A DNA stretch of 64,000 nt, taken from NCBI RefSeq assembly GCF_041428715.1, contig NZ_CP155572.1; one strand, 5' to 3'. Position 1 is the stretch's first letter; each line of letters begins with the position of its first letter. The translations under genes and the position numbers were made by a program. The DNA is from Sporomusa malonica. Its GTDB lineage: Bacteria; Bacillota; Negativicutes; Sporomusales; Sporomusaceae. This document shows, one piece after another, positions 42,870-51,379 of this stretch. The notes below the pieces were generated by a model. The model was not told where the DNA came from. It did not search any database and was given only the letters and a program-made list of their open reading frames with translations.

Positions 42870-43949
42870 CTATCTCCGGTTGGCTTTTTCCTTAACATCT
42901 GCTCTTGCTTGTTTCATGCCGTTTACGCTGCCAAACATCTTGTTGATTTTTTCCTGCTCACGCTGGCGTGAGTTCAGCCCTTGATATTTCAGCTCGGTCT
43001 GAAGCTTGTTGTAGCTGCCAAGACGCTCGGCAGAAATAAGGCTTTTTTCAATGGCCTCCCTCACTGCGCAACCTGGTTCGGTTTGATGCGCACAATCACT
43101 AAAGCGGCAGGTTTGTGCCAGTTGCTCTATATCAGCAAAAGACTTAGATAGGTCAGCTCGTTCTATTTGCAACTCACGCATACCAGGCGTGTCGATCACC
43201 ACGCCGCCGTTCGGAAGAGCAATCAGCTGTCTGTGGGTTGTCGTATGCCTGCCCTTATCATCCTCGCCAATTGCCTTTGTCGTAAGTAACTCTTCGCCCA
43301 GCATACGGTTGATTAATGTGGATTTACCCACGCCGGATGAGCCGATGAAAGCCACCGTTTTACCTTTGCCGATATATTTGTTTACCGCTTTATATCCATC
43401 GTCGCTGATGCTTGTGGTTACAAGTACATCTACCCCAATGGACACAGAATAGACTTCTGGCAGTTTGGTTGATATATCGCCGCACAAGTCGGATTTTGTC
43501 AGTACTACAACAGGTGTGGCCATGCTGTCCCACGCAATAGATAGGTATCTTTCTAACCGCCGCAGATTAAAATTATTATTCAGCGACATGCAAATAAAAA
43601 CAGTGTCAATGTTAGCAGCTACGGGCTGGCTTTGATGGGACGTACCTGCCGCCTTGCGCTCAAAAACACTTTTACGGCGAAGAATGTGGTGAATGATGGA
43701 ATTTCCGCCGTTGTCATCAACGCGATCGACCATAACCCAGTCGCCGACAACAGGATAATCTGAGTTATCCTTAGCCATAAATCCCAGCTTCCCCGAAATC
43801 TCAGCCTGTATTTCACCATTCTCGGTAAAGATCTTGTATAAATCCTTATGTTGTACTGATACTCTAGCAAGGTATAAGCCTTCATACATGGTAGCTTCCT
43901 GCTCAAAACGGTCAGTTAGTCCAACTCTATATAAATTTTCCTTAGTCAT
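42870..43949 (-). CDS. rsgA: Ribosome small-subunit-dependent GTPase RsgA
   Basis: 359-residue circularly permuted GTPase acting in late 30S assembly. An OB-fold N-terminal domain is followed by G4 TKSD (151-154), G1 GSSGVGKST (203-211), G3 DTPG (253-256), and a C-terminal zinc knuckle with Cys281, Cys286, His288 and Cys294. ATG 43949 has GGGAGG eight bases upstream; the longer frame to 44033 begins inside a GC-rich leader hairpin. The leader also encodes a possible 18-residue peptide. Confidence 0.95.
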   Translation of the reverse strand: MTKENLYRVGLTDRFEQEATMYEGLYLARVSVQHKDLYKIFTENGEIQAEISGKLGFMAKDNSDYPVVGDWVMVDRVDDNGGNSIIHHILRRKSVFERKAAGTSHQSQPVAANIDTVFICMSLNNNFNLRRLERYLSIAWDSMATPVVVLTKSDLCGDISTKLPEVYSVSIGVDVLVTTSISDDGYKAVNKYIGKGKTVAFIGSSGVGKSTLINRMLGEELLTTKAIGEDDKGRHTTTHRQLIALPNGGVVIDTPGMRELQIERADLSKSFADIEQLAQTCRFSDCAHQTEPGCAVREAIEKSLISAERLGSYNKLQTELKYQGLNSRQREQEKINKMFGSVNGMKQARADVKEKANRR

Positions 43950-43984
43950 TTTTTTGTCCTCCCGAATTGTATTGCTGCTTGATA

Positions 43985-44031
43985 GCGGGGGGGAGGGCAG
44001 ATCGTCTTCTACTCTGCGAGCACCTCCCCGC
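43985..44031 (-). promoter_or_regulatory. GC-rich hairpin in the rsgA leader
   Basis: GCGGGGAGG at one end pairs with CCTCCCCCCCGC at the other, with an inner GCAGA/TCTGC pair. It lies 36 bases before the rsgA start and overlaps the end of a short leader ORF, an attenuation-like layout. No T-run follows directly. Confidence 0.55.
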
Positions 44032-44065
44032 ATGAGACAGACTCAGCATTATATGATTTAAACAT
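44009..44065 (-). CDS. Possible 18-residue leader peptide upstream of rsgA
   Basis: ATG 44065 preceded by AAAGGAG at good spacing, reading MFKSYNAESVSCGEVLAE then TAG. The last codons lie inside the GC-rich hairpin, so translation would open it. No homolog is known to me. Confidence 0.4.
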   Translation of the reverse strand: MFKSYNAESVSCGEVLAE

Positions 44066-44092
44066 AAAGTTCAGCTCCTTTCACGTTGTTTT

Positions 44093-44098
44093 ATTATA
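44093..44098 (-). promoter_or_regulatory. Extended -10 promoter of rsgA
   Basis: TGATATAAT on minus (TGn plus a perfect TATAAT), about 15 bases upstream of the ribosome site of the leader peptide. The -35 region is weak. Confidence 0.5.
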
Positions 44099-44103
44099 TC
44101 ACA

Positions 44104-44958
44104 CTAGGCATCTTCGTCATTACCAAGCAAGCCTCCCAGCCCGCCAAGAACAGCTCCGCCTAAAACCGTCTTGCCCAAGAGGCTGCCTTCTTCTTTTGAG
44201 CCACCCTGTCTCGGCGCCGCAGCCAGCATCCGGCCAGCTAACCGCGAGAATGGCAATGACTGCAACCATATCTTGCCTGGCCCGCGCAAGACGGCAAAGA
44301 ATAATCCCTCACCGCCAAATAAAGCGGTTTTAATATTTCCGGCTTGTTGTATCTCAAACTGCACACAAGGCTCAAAAGCTACTATGCAGCCGGTGTCAAC
44401 ATGGAGAATTTCACCAGATTGGAGCTGGCGTTCAACAATCGTTCCTCCTGCATGCATAAATGCCAAGCCATCTCCTTCGAGTTTCTGCATGATAAACCCT
44501 TCGCCACCGAATAAGCCAGTCATTATTTTACGTTGAAAGTGAACGCCAACAGCAACCCCTTTGGCTGCACACAAAAAGCTGTCTTTTTGACATATAATTG
44601 TGCCGCCGATTTGCGGCAGATGGACAGGGATAATATTCCCCGGATAAGGCGCACCAAAAGCAGCCTTTGCCTTAGTATGCCCCTGATTCGTAAATACGGT
44701 CATAAATAGACTTTCGCCTGTAAGCAGTCGTTTACCGGCTCCGACCAACTTATCAAAAAGACCGCCCCGGCTGCTTTTTACTGAGCCATCGCCAAACACA
44801 GTATCCATATCGATTGTGCTCTCTTTGTACATCATTGCTCCGGCTTCAGCAATAACACTTTCGCCAGGATCAAGCTCTACTTCCACAAACTGCATTTCTG
44901 TGCCAAGAATCTTGTATTCAATTTCATCAGCACTACACCTGCCGGTATTCCAGCTCAT
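44104..44958 (-). CDS. AIM24 / TIGR00266 family protein
   Basis: 284-residue protein made of beta-rich AIM24 repeats with glycine-rich turns (EAGAMMYKE, GEGFIMQKLEGDG, GGEGLFFAVLRGPG) and a glycine-rich C-terminal tail (LGGAVLGGLGGLLG). Function in bacteria is unknown. ATG 44958 follows GGGGGGATACTTTG. It is the gene before rsgA on the same strand, but rsgA appears to have its own promoter. Confidence 0.85.
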   Translation of the reverse strand: MSWNTGRCSADEIEYKILGTEMQFVEVELDPGESVIAEAGAMMYKESTIDMDTVFGDGSVKSSRGGLFDKLVGAGKRLLTGESLFMTVFTNQGHTKAKAAFGAPYPGNIIPVHLPQIGGTIICQKDSFLCAAKGVAVGVHFQRKIMTGLFGGEGFIMQKLEGDGLAFMHAGGTIVERQLQSGEILHVDTGCIVAFEPCVQFEIQQAGNIKTALFGGEGLFFAVLRGPGKIWLQSLPFSRLAGRMLAAAPRQGGSKEEGSLLGKTVLGGAVLGGLGGLLGNDEDA

Positions 44959-45266
44959 CAAAGTATCCCCCCATTTTTTTCTATACTATAAGGAAAATAA
45001 TACCATAATTTTAAATTTTAATATAGGTGTTATGCCCCTATTATCAGGGTAATCTGCCTGTTCTCTTGGGTATAAGTGGCTAGTTCCTAGAAGTGTTCGA
45101 CGAAACTTCCTCGCTTTATCTAAAGGGGATTTTTTGGATAATGGAGAAACTTAATATAAGGTGAGGGCAATAATATAAACCACTATTTGGAGTATAATCT
45201 GTATAATAATGGTAATGCCCAATGATAAACCTCATATAGCTTAAAAATTATATAAGGGAGTATGAA
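44959..45266. other. AT-rich intergenic region
   Basis: 308 bases between divergent genes. It holds TATAATCTGTATAAT at about 45192-45208, a candidate -10 area for the plus-strand genes, and a short inverted repeat GAAGT / ACTTC around 45090-45109. Nothing else was recognised. Confidence 0.5.
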
Positions 45267-45728
45267 ATGAGCAAACCGATTGTTTTAGCTATTGCTTTAG
45301 GTATACTACTACTGTTTGGCTGGGCGATTAAACATTTTTATTTTTCTGAAGCTCCTTCTACGGAATCGCTAACTACAGAGCCTGTAATCGTCACCCCGCC
45401 TTCGCCTGCTATTAATGATATAAAAAGCGAGCAGGAGTTGAAGCCTGCCGAACCTTCCTCTAAGGGGGACGGAGGAGAGTTTGGGCCGCAGCGTATTGTA
45501 GTGGATAAGGCAGTAAGAGCAGACGATAATCCAGCGGATTTGTCTGATCATACCATGTCAATAAAGCGGGTTGAGAAAAAAGGGGTTGAAATTATGCCCG
45601 GCGTAAATGTGAAAAGCGGGGTTGTTCATATTCAGTTAGATCAAGACAATAGCAGGTCAATTGAGGTGGAACGCAACCCTTCTAATTCTAATTCCGAGTA
45701 TCAGGTGATCCTGAAAAAGAAATTCTAG
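45267..45728 (+). CDS. Small membrane-anchored protein, unknown
   Basis: 153 residues. One N-terminal TM helix (about 4-24) leads into a Pro/Glu/Ser-rich exported linker to about residue 75, then a mixed domain ending in EYQVILKKKF. No known domain recognised. AAGGGAG precedes ATG 45267. A second small TM-anchored protein gene follows 50 bases later; the two may be co-transcribed. Confidence 0.75.
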   Translation: MSKPIVLAIALGILLLFGWAIKHFYFSEAPSTESLTTEPVIVTPPSPAINDIKSEQELKPAEPSSKGDGGEFGPQRIVVDKAVRADDNPADLSDHTMSIKRVEKKGVEIMPGVNVKSGVVHIQLDQDNSRSIEVERNPSNSNSEYQVILKKKF

Positions 45729-45778
45729 TATGGACGAGTTCAAATATATTAATAATCTCTATGAGGTAGGGTAAGTAT

Positions 45779-46276
45779 ATGGTAAAGTCATGGAAAAGTT
45801 TTGCAGTCGGGGCTATATCCATGTTGGTGTTTATAGTAGCTGGATATATGGTTTTTTCAGGGATGGAAAAGAATTTTACTACCCCTGAAAACCGGGTAGA
45901 AAATCCGGAAAGCCTTTCTAATATAATTACCATCACACCCCTGCCGTCTTTACGGATTATTCGGGGAAGTGAGGTACCTTTCGAAGGCAGTATAGAATTA
46001 CGGCAAGCGATTGCTGGGAGATTTGCCCAAAATTTAGCTATTGTCAACTTTCAAGCTACCGGTGAGCACGCCGAAAAATCGGCCATTAAAATTGTATGGG
46101 AAAATGGCGAGGTTGAAAAAGTTTATCCTGGTACAAAGGATAAGAAGTTTGCACCTGAAAGAAGAGCTTCAGCCATTTCGGTATTGGGATACAGCATGCA
46201 TGAACGGCGTATTTTTGGCGATTCTAGCCGTAAAGGCACGCTAACCTGGGAAATTCGTTATGAACCGATTGAATGA
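45779..46276 (+). CDS. Small membrane-anchored protein, unknown
   Basis: 165 residues with one N-terminal TM helix (about 7-29) and a compact exported domain of about 130 residues. It has strand-like segments (NLAIVNFQATG, AIKIVWENGEVEKVYPG) and ends TLTWEIRYEPIE. No family recognised. GAGGTAGGG precedes ATG 45779. It ends 11 bases before the convergent LysE gene with no terminator seen between them. Confidence 0.78.
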   Translation: MVKSWKSFAVGAISMLVFIVAGYMVFSGMEKNFTTPENRVENPESLSNIITITPLPSLRIIRGSEVPFEGSIELRQAIAGRFAQNLAIVNFQATGEHAEKSAIKIVWENGEVEKVYPGTKDKKFAPERRASAISVLGYSMHERRIFGDSSRKGTLTWEIRYEPIE

Positions 46277-46287
46277 ATAAAGCATTT

Positions 46288-46914
46288 TTATCGTTCAGTA
46301 GTAAGCAGTTTTACCCCTAACAGCAAATAAATGCCTCCGCAGATTTTATTCATCATAGTAGCTGCTTTATTGCTCTGACGGAGAAAGGTTGTTACGCCAG
46401 AGGAAAAGAAGACTAAGCTTAGGCACCAAAGGGTGCCGGTGGTTAAGAAGGTTATTCCTAAGATTATAAAGGGTACAATGCCAAAGCTGTTATGCGGATC
46501 AATAAACTGGGGCATAAAGGACAGAAAAAAGAGGGCAACTTTAGGATTGAGTACATTAGTTAGTAGCCCTTGCAGGTAAATGTCTTGATTGGACATGGCA
46601 TTCCCGGTTGGTGAAGCCAGATTGTTATTCTTATCGAGCAGAGTGGTGACTCCCAGGTAGGCAAGATAGAGAGCACCGGCTGTTTTGACAACCAGAAATG
46701 CTAGAGCCGATTGCGTTAGTAGGACAGATAGTCCCAGTGCTGCCAGCAAAGTGTGGACCGCGCAGCCGGAACTGATACCTAGAACAGAGTAAATACCTGC
46801 TCTGCGGCCTTGTGAAATGCTGCGACCTAAAATGTAGAGAGTATCTGACCCTGGGGTAATATTAAGAATAATGCCCGCAATAACAAACATTTCGTAGTGA
46901 ACGATACCAAACAT
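46288..46914 (-). CDS. LysE/RhtB family amino acid exporter
   Basis: 208 residues, about six hydrophobic segments. The family N-terminal motif appears as NITPGSDTLYILGRSISQGRRAG, where TPGPD is usual. NVLNPKVALFFLSFMPQF is the second typical motif. ATG 46914 has AAGGAAGTG six bases upstream; the longer frame from 46986 adds a charged stretch foreign to the family. Substrate not predictable. Confidence 0.9.
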   Translation of the reverse strand: MFGIVHYEMFVIAGIILNITPGSDTLYILGRSISQGRRAGIYSVLGISSGCAVHTLLAALGLSVLLTQSALAFLVVKTAGALYLAYLGVTTLLDKNNNLASPTGNAMSNQDIYLQGLLTNVLNPKVALFFLSFMPQFIDPHNSFGIVPFIILGITFLTTGTLWCLSLVFFSSGVTTFLRQSNKAATMMNKICGGIYLLLGVKLLTTER

Positions 46915-47120
46915 TTCTATCACTTCCTTAATTATACTTAATAGTTCTATTTTATGGCTAGGCGATACGATAAGCAATAGTTTCAATCATCGCTAAAAAA
47001 AATATGCGCAAGTTAATGATATACAAAATCTGTAAAATCCTATAACCCATCAAGGAAAAAATGCTAATAACGTAGAATGTAGATTTATTAGTATTTTTAA
47101 CTTATGAGGTGTTCGCCGTC

Positions 47121-47972
47121 ATGATGTTATATAAATACCTTGCTCCGGAGAGAATCGATGTTTTACAGAAGTGTTTGCTACGGTATACACAGCCAGGGGC
47201 ATTTAATGATCCTTTTGAAGTTACACCATATGTTAGCAAACTTGCTGAAAAACGAGAGGCACAATCTATGCTTGAAAAAGCGGCCCCTGAAGCAATTCGA
47301 CAAGTGTATCAAGAGTCGCCCCCTGAGTTTCGCGCAATCATATCCTATGAAACATTTTGCGAACTTGCCAAACAAAAAATTGCTGGCAGTTCTGACCTCA
47401 TTTTCGGGATGATAGAAATTTTCACGCCAATCATACGGCAGCTGTTTGCTGGCAAGTTCAACGAAATGCTTGGGATTTTATCTCTTTCGGAGAAACCGGA
47501 TAATCTCCTCATGTGGGCTCATTACTCTGGGTGCCATGAAGGGTATGTCATCGGCTTTGATTCTGAGCATCCTTACTTTCACGATAAGCAGGACCCCAAG
47601 GATGATCTTGGTCATTTGCGAAAAGTTGAGTACCGTGAGACTCGTGCGGTTACACCTGTGATTGACCCAGCAGGTGTGGAGGTTTTTCTGGTAAAGAGTA
47701 GCCAATGGGCGTATGAGCAGGAATGGAGAATTGTGCGTCCTCTACAAGACGCACAAGGGATTATTGAGGCTGAGCCCTTTTCTATTCACCTTTTCCAGTT
47801 TCCGGGAGCGGCAGTCCGAGAGGTTATTCTTGGCTGCAGAATGCATGAAGAAAAAAAGAGAGATACTATTTCGCTCATATCATCTGAACCACACTTTCAG
47901 CATGTTCGCATACTACAGGCTGATCCTGACGAAATGGAATTTAAAATGAATTTTCGCCATTTGACGAGTTAG
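47121..47972 (+). CDS. DUF2971 domain protein
   Basis: 284 residues. The N-terminal LYKYLAPERID and GAFNDPFEVTPY, then NLLMWAHYSGCHEGYVIGFD and QEWRIVRP, are the conserved landmarks of DUF2971. No signal or TM helix. Members often occur near defence or mobile genes but their function is unknown; none are evident here. ATG 47121 has GAGGTG nine bases upstream. Confidence 0.85.
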   Translation: MMLYKYLAPERIDVLQKCLLRYTQPGAFNDPFEVTPYVSKLAEKREAQSMLEKAAPEAIRQVYQESPPEFRAIISYETFCELAKQKIAGSSDLIFGMIEIFTPIIRQLFAGKFNEMLGILSLSEKPDNLLMWAHYSGCHEGYVIGFDSEHPYFHDKQDPKDDLGHLRKVEYRETRAVTPVIDPAGVEVFLVKSSQWAYEQEWRIVRPLQDAQGIIEAEPFSIHLFQFPGAAVREVILGCRMHEEKKRDTISLISSEPHFQHVRILQADPDEMEFKMNFRHLTS

Positions 47973-48067
47973 TAACCAGCAAAATGTGTAATATATCAGC
48001 GGAAAAACTGAAAAATGCAGCTAAAACGTAACATTGTGCACTTAATCCATTCTTGAAGCAAAGACAC

Positions 48068-48096
48068 TTGACTTAAAGCTGCGTACACGGTATAAT
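48068..48096 (+). promoter_or_regulatory. Sigma-A promoter of the serA T-box leader
   Basis: TTGACT (-35), 17-base spacer, TATAAT (-10). The predicted start near 48103 precedes the T-box stem I. Confidence 0.85.
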
Positions 48097-48291
48097 CAAT
48101 CTAAATTAATATTCAACATGATGAACAGGAAGCCGAATGGAAGGTGTTCAGAGAGCCGGCGGTTGGTGAGAGCCGGTACATCGAACAGGAAGGTTCCGCC
48201 TGGGAGTGGCTGGTGAAGAATCAGAATGGGATCCGCCCGATATAGCGGCTAAAGTTGGCCGGAAGGCAACATGGGTGGCAACGCGGGAAGT

Positions 48292-48329
48292 AGTTCTCGT
48301 CCCTAATGGGATGAGGACTTTTGTTTTTT
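48292..48329 (+). terminator. First T-box terminator
   Basis: AGTTCTCGTCCC pairs with GGGATGAGGACTT (G-U pairs allowed) around TAAT, then TTTTGTTTTTTG. Confidence 0.8.
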
Positions 48330-48377
48330 GCAGCACCATGGTTCGTTTTCGGTCTAAGCTGGGTGGCAACGCGGGTG

Positions 48378-48413
48378 AAAACTCGCCCCAATTATCATGG
48401 GGTGAGTTTTTTT
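48378..48413 (+). terminator. Second T-box terminator
   Basis: AAAACTCGCCCC pairs with GGGGTGAGTTTT (one G-U) around AATTATCAT and runs into seven T. Confidence 0.85.
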
Positions 48414-48533
48414 ATTTTTCACCTGCAGTAAGTGCAACTAAGGTTTCGGCTGCATAAGGGACTGGTGAAAGCCATGCTCCTGATGCAGCAAACAAGCTTA
48501 TAATAGCAATTACAAAAAAATGGAGGTAAGTGT

Positions 48534-50114
48534 ATGAAAGTGTTGATTTCTGAACCGATCGCTCAAAAAGGTATTGAGAAACTTATTGAAGAAGGAGCGA
48601 TAGTTGATGTAAAGACTAGTCTGACACGGCAGGAATTGCTGGAGGTCATTGGTGGTTATGACGGACTTATTGTTAGAAGCAATACTATGGTCAATGAAGA
48701 ACTATACAAAAAGGCTACTCAACTAAAGGTAGTGGGGCGTGCCGGTAACGGAGTCGATAATATAGATATGGATGGTGCTACGAAACGTGGTATCATTGTT
48801 GTTAATACACCTGAATCCAACGTCGTTTCGGCATGCGAGCTTACGATTGGCTTACTGCTTGCCACCTGCCGCAACATTCCGCAGCTGCATAACCGGCTGC
48901 AGGAGCGGGTTTGGGATCGATCCGGCCTTAAGGGGATAGAATTACAGGGTAAAACAGTAGGCATTGTGGGTTTAGGGCGGATAGGGTCTTTAGTAGCAAC
49001 CCGTTTGAAGTCGTTTGGAATGAACATTATTGCCTATGATCCCTACATCAGTGATACACGGTTTAAGCACTTGGGCGTAGAGAAAAAGGAAAAACTGGCC
49101 GACTTGATGAAAGCAGCTGATATTCTTACCGTACACACTCCGAAAACAGAGGAAACATATGGTATCATTGGCAAAGAACAGTTTAAAATTGCGAAAAAAG
49201 GGCTTGTAGTTATCAACTGTGCCCGGGCTGGGATTGTGAATGAGGAGGCGCTTGGGGAAGCCCTAAAAGAAAAAAATGTTGCTAGAGCAGGGATTGACGT
49301 TCCTGAAGGGGAACCGCAGGCTACTTCGCTGCTGCTTGATTATGAGAATGTCATTATTACGCCTCATGCCGGCGCTGACACTCTAGAGGCACAGGATAAT
49401 GTAGGGATCACCATAGCCCAGGAGGTCGTTTCGGCGCTGCGCGGAGAAATGGTACCTAACGCTGTAAATCTCCCTACTCTCCCTACAAGGGAATTAGAAA
49501 CTGTCAAAGCGTATTTGCGCTTAGGTGAGACATTGGGTAAAATGTATTACCAATTGGAAAAAGAGGCAGTTGAAAAAGTAGAGATTATCTATAGAGGAGA
49601 GGTAGCTGCACTTGAAACCTCAGTTATCTCCTTGGCTATACTGAAAGGTCTCTTTGAACCAGTTCTTAAGGAGCGGATCAATTATGTTAATGCTAATGTC
49701 ATTGCCAAAAGCAGAGGTGTTACTGTAACTGAAATCAAAGAGTCTGCAGTGGATAATTATCTGACTTTAATTACTGTTAAAGTTATTTCTAAGAACATGG
49801 AGTTTACAATCAGCGGCACTGTCTTTGGAAAAGGTGAAATGAGGATTAGTGAAATTAACGGCTATGAATTTGATGTCAATCCCACGCCTTATATGCTGAT
49901 TGCTGAAAACATGGATAAACCAGGTGTTGTCGGTCAGCTAGGAACCCTATTAGGCGTTGGTAAAGTCAATATTGCTACGATGCAGCTCGGACGGAAGCTT
50001 ACAGATAGCCGCGCTATGATGGTATTGACTGTTGATTCGGAAATTGCCAAAGAGACGTTGGAGTTCCTAAGCGGTGTTGAAGGCATTATCAAAGCCCGCT
50101 TTGTAAAACTATAG
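48534..50114 (+). CDS. serA: D-3-phosphoglycerate dehydrogenase
   Basis: First step of serine synthesis: 3-phosphoglycerate to 3-phosphohydroxypyruvate with NAD. 526 residues, the long form. Substrate and NAD domains have GRAGNGVDNID, the GLGRIGS nucleotide motif and INCARAGIVNE, with the catalytic His in ITPHAGADT. An intervening ASB domain and a C-terminal ACT domain (MLIAENMDKPGVVGQLG) complete the protein. GGAGG precedes ATG 48534. The serine T-box upstream controls it. Confidence 0.96.
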   Translation: MKVLISEPIAQKGIEKLIEEGAIVDVKTSLTRQELLEVIGGYDGLIVRSNTMVNEELYKKATQLKVVGRAGNGVDNIDMDGATKRGIIVVNTPESNVVSACELTIGLLLATCRNIPQLHNRLQERVWDRSGLKGIELQGKTVGIVGLGRIGSLVATRLKSFGMNIIAYDPYISDTRFKHLGVEKKEKLADLMKAADILTVHTPKTEETYGIIGKEQFKIAKKGLVVINCARAGIVNEEALGEALKEKNVARAGIDVPEGEPQATSLLLDYENVIITPHAGADTLEAQDNVGITIAQEVVSALRGEMVPNAVNLPTLPTRELETVKAYLRLGETLGKMYYQLEKEAVEKVEIIYRGEVAALETSVISLAILKGLFEPVLKERINYVNANVIAKSRGVTVTEIKESAVDNYLTLITVKVISKNMEFTISGTVFGKGEMRISEINGYEFDVNPTPYMLIAENMDKPGVVGQLGTLLGVGKVNIATMQLGRKLTDSRAMMVLTVDSEIAKETLEFLSGVEGIIKARFVKL

Positions 50115-50130
50115 TCTTTACCCAAAAAAG

Positions 50131-50180
50131 CAAAAATAACGGCTACAAGGCAGAAAACTTGTGCCGCTATTTTTGTTTTG
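50131..50180 (+). terminator. Terminator after serA
   Basis: CAAAAATAACGGC pairs with GCCGCTATTTTTG (one mismatch), followed by TTTTG. Confidence 0.7.
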
Positions 50181-50218
50181 AGAAAGTGATAGAAATTCTT
50201 TTTGAAGGAGGAAGCCAC

Positions 50219-51361
50219 GTGGTTCAATCAGTGTCGCCTCAGTCCATCGAAGAATTGCAGCAAGTGCTGCGGACATCATCTGATACTGACCGTCCGACCT
50301 ATGTCTACCGGCAAGGCAAGCCTGATGGATTAACAATTGACTTATCAAAGCTAGACAAAATAATTGAGATCGATGCAGCTAACCTTGTTGCCACAGTAGG
50401 CCCTGGCGTCAAATTAGGGGAACTTTCCGGACAGTTAGCCAAACAGGGCCTGCGTTTTATTCCGGCCGACACCCCGTTTTACCATAGCAGAACCGTAGGG
50501 CAACTATTTTATGAAGGCTGTTCAAATCCATCTAGTCTCAAGTACGGGTATACAAAACACTTCCTCATGGGATCGGAGATTGTATTACCTACAGGCGAGC
50601 TGTTAAAAACAGGCGGGAAGACAGTCAAAAACGTGACCGGCTACGACTTTACCCGTTTCTTTAACGCCCCATATACCGATTTTGGCATTACCGCAAAATT
50701 CCTGCTTAAGCTATTGCCCCGGCCGGAGACGCGGAAAGCAATCGCAGTTACCTTCGCCGGCTTCGAAGAACTTATGGCATTTGTGAAAGACCTCAAAGCT
50801 AACCGCATACTTCCTGCCTATTTACTGTGGATCGATCCTAGCGTGCAAGGCATCTATCAAACCGGCATACAAGGTCATCTTGCCCTGCTGGAGTTTGACG
50901 GTATCGCCGAAGAAGTGTCTGAACAATGCCGAAATACAACCGCCCTGACAACAAAACATGGCGGGACAATCAGCGAGGCAGCAGAGGACTGCGGGCAGAC
51001 GGCCCTTACCTGGAGTACGCTCTATCAACCCTCTGCCAACTATGTACTGACAGATGAGTATAAAATGGCCTTTACCCGCCAAGCAGAATTTATCACAGCT
51101 TTTTACGAACTAGCCCAAAGCAGTCGGATAAAAGCTGGCCTGTTTGGTCAATTGGCCGAGGGTAAGCTCAGTATCGCCTTGGCCGCCCCGCAGCCGGAGG
51201 AAGCCTTTATCCAGGCAGTGATAAAAGCAGTCACCCAGGCAGGCGGAATCTCCTCAGGCAAGTATGATCGCCTTACAGGCAAGCGTGGAAGTGGCGTCTT
51301 AGCCGAGCTTGAGCAAAAAGCCAAAGCGGCCTTTGACCCGAAACAAATACTAAATCGCTGA
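50219..51361 (+). CDS. glcE: Glycolate oxidase FAD-binding subunit GlcE
   Basis: 380 residues, FAD-linked oxidase of the PCMH fold lacking the full C-terminal catalytic half. GPGVKLGELSGQLAKQG and the segment GGKTVKNVTGYDFTRFF are typical of GlcE. GTG 50219 follows GAAGGAGG; the upstream frame from 50159 lies in the serA terminator. With GlcF and GlcD it should form a membrane-associated enzyme oxidising glycolate or D-lactate. Confidence 0.92.
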   Translation: MVQSVSPQSIEELQQVLRTSSDTDRPTYVYRQGKPDGLTIDLSKLDKIIEIDAANLVATVGPGVKLGELSGQLAKQGLRFIPADTPFYHSRTVGQLFYEGCSNPSSLKYGYTKHFLMGSEIVLPTGELLKTGGKTVKNVTGYDFTRFFNAPYTDFGITAKFLLKLLPRPETRKAIAVTFAGFEELMAFVKDLKANRILPAYLLWIDPSVQGIYQTGIQGHLALLEFDGIAEEVSEQCRNTTALTTKHGGTISEAAEDCGQTALTWSTLYQPSANYVLTDEYKMAFTRQAEFITAFYELAQSSRIKAGLFGQLAEGKLSIALAAPQPEEAFIQAVIKAVTQAGGISSGKYDRLTGKRGSGVLAELEQKAKAAFDPKQILNR

Positions 51362-51379
51362 TTACAGGGGGTGAAAACA

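Larger units (their letters stand above)
48110..48413 (+). ncRNA. T-box riboswitch (serine type) with duplicated T-box/terminator module
   Basis: Stem I carries AGAGAGCCGGCGGTTGGTGAG and GAGCCGG with a TGTTC / GAACA pair. The likely specifier is TCC (Ser) in GGTTCCGCCTGGGAGTG. Two T-box sequences GGGTGGCAACGCGGG occur (48273-48287 and 48361-48375), each followed by its own terminator. TGGC in both would pair with GCCA, matching the G73 of bacterial tRNA-Ser. Uncharged tRNA-Ser should allow read-through into serA. Confidence 0.88.

Noticed and set aside
47121..47972. DUF2971 gene as part of a defence island
   Set aside because: Neighbours are an exporter and serA; no nuclease, toxin or phage gene is nearby.
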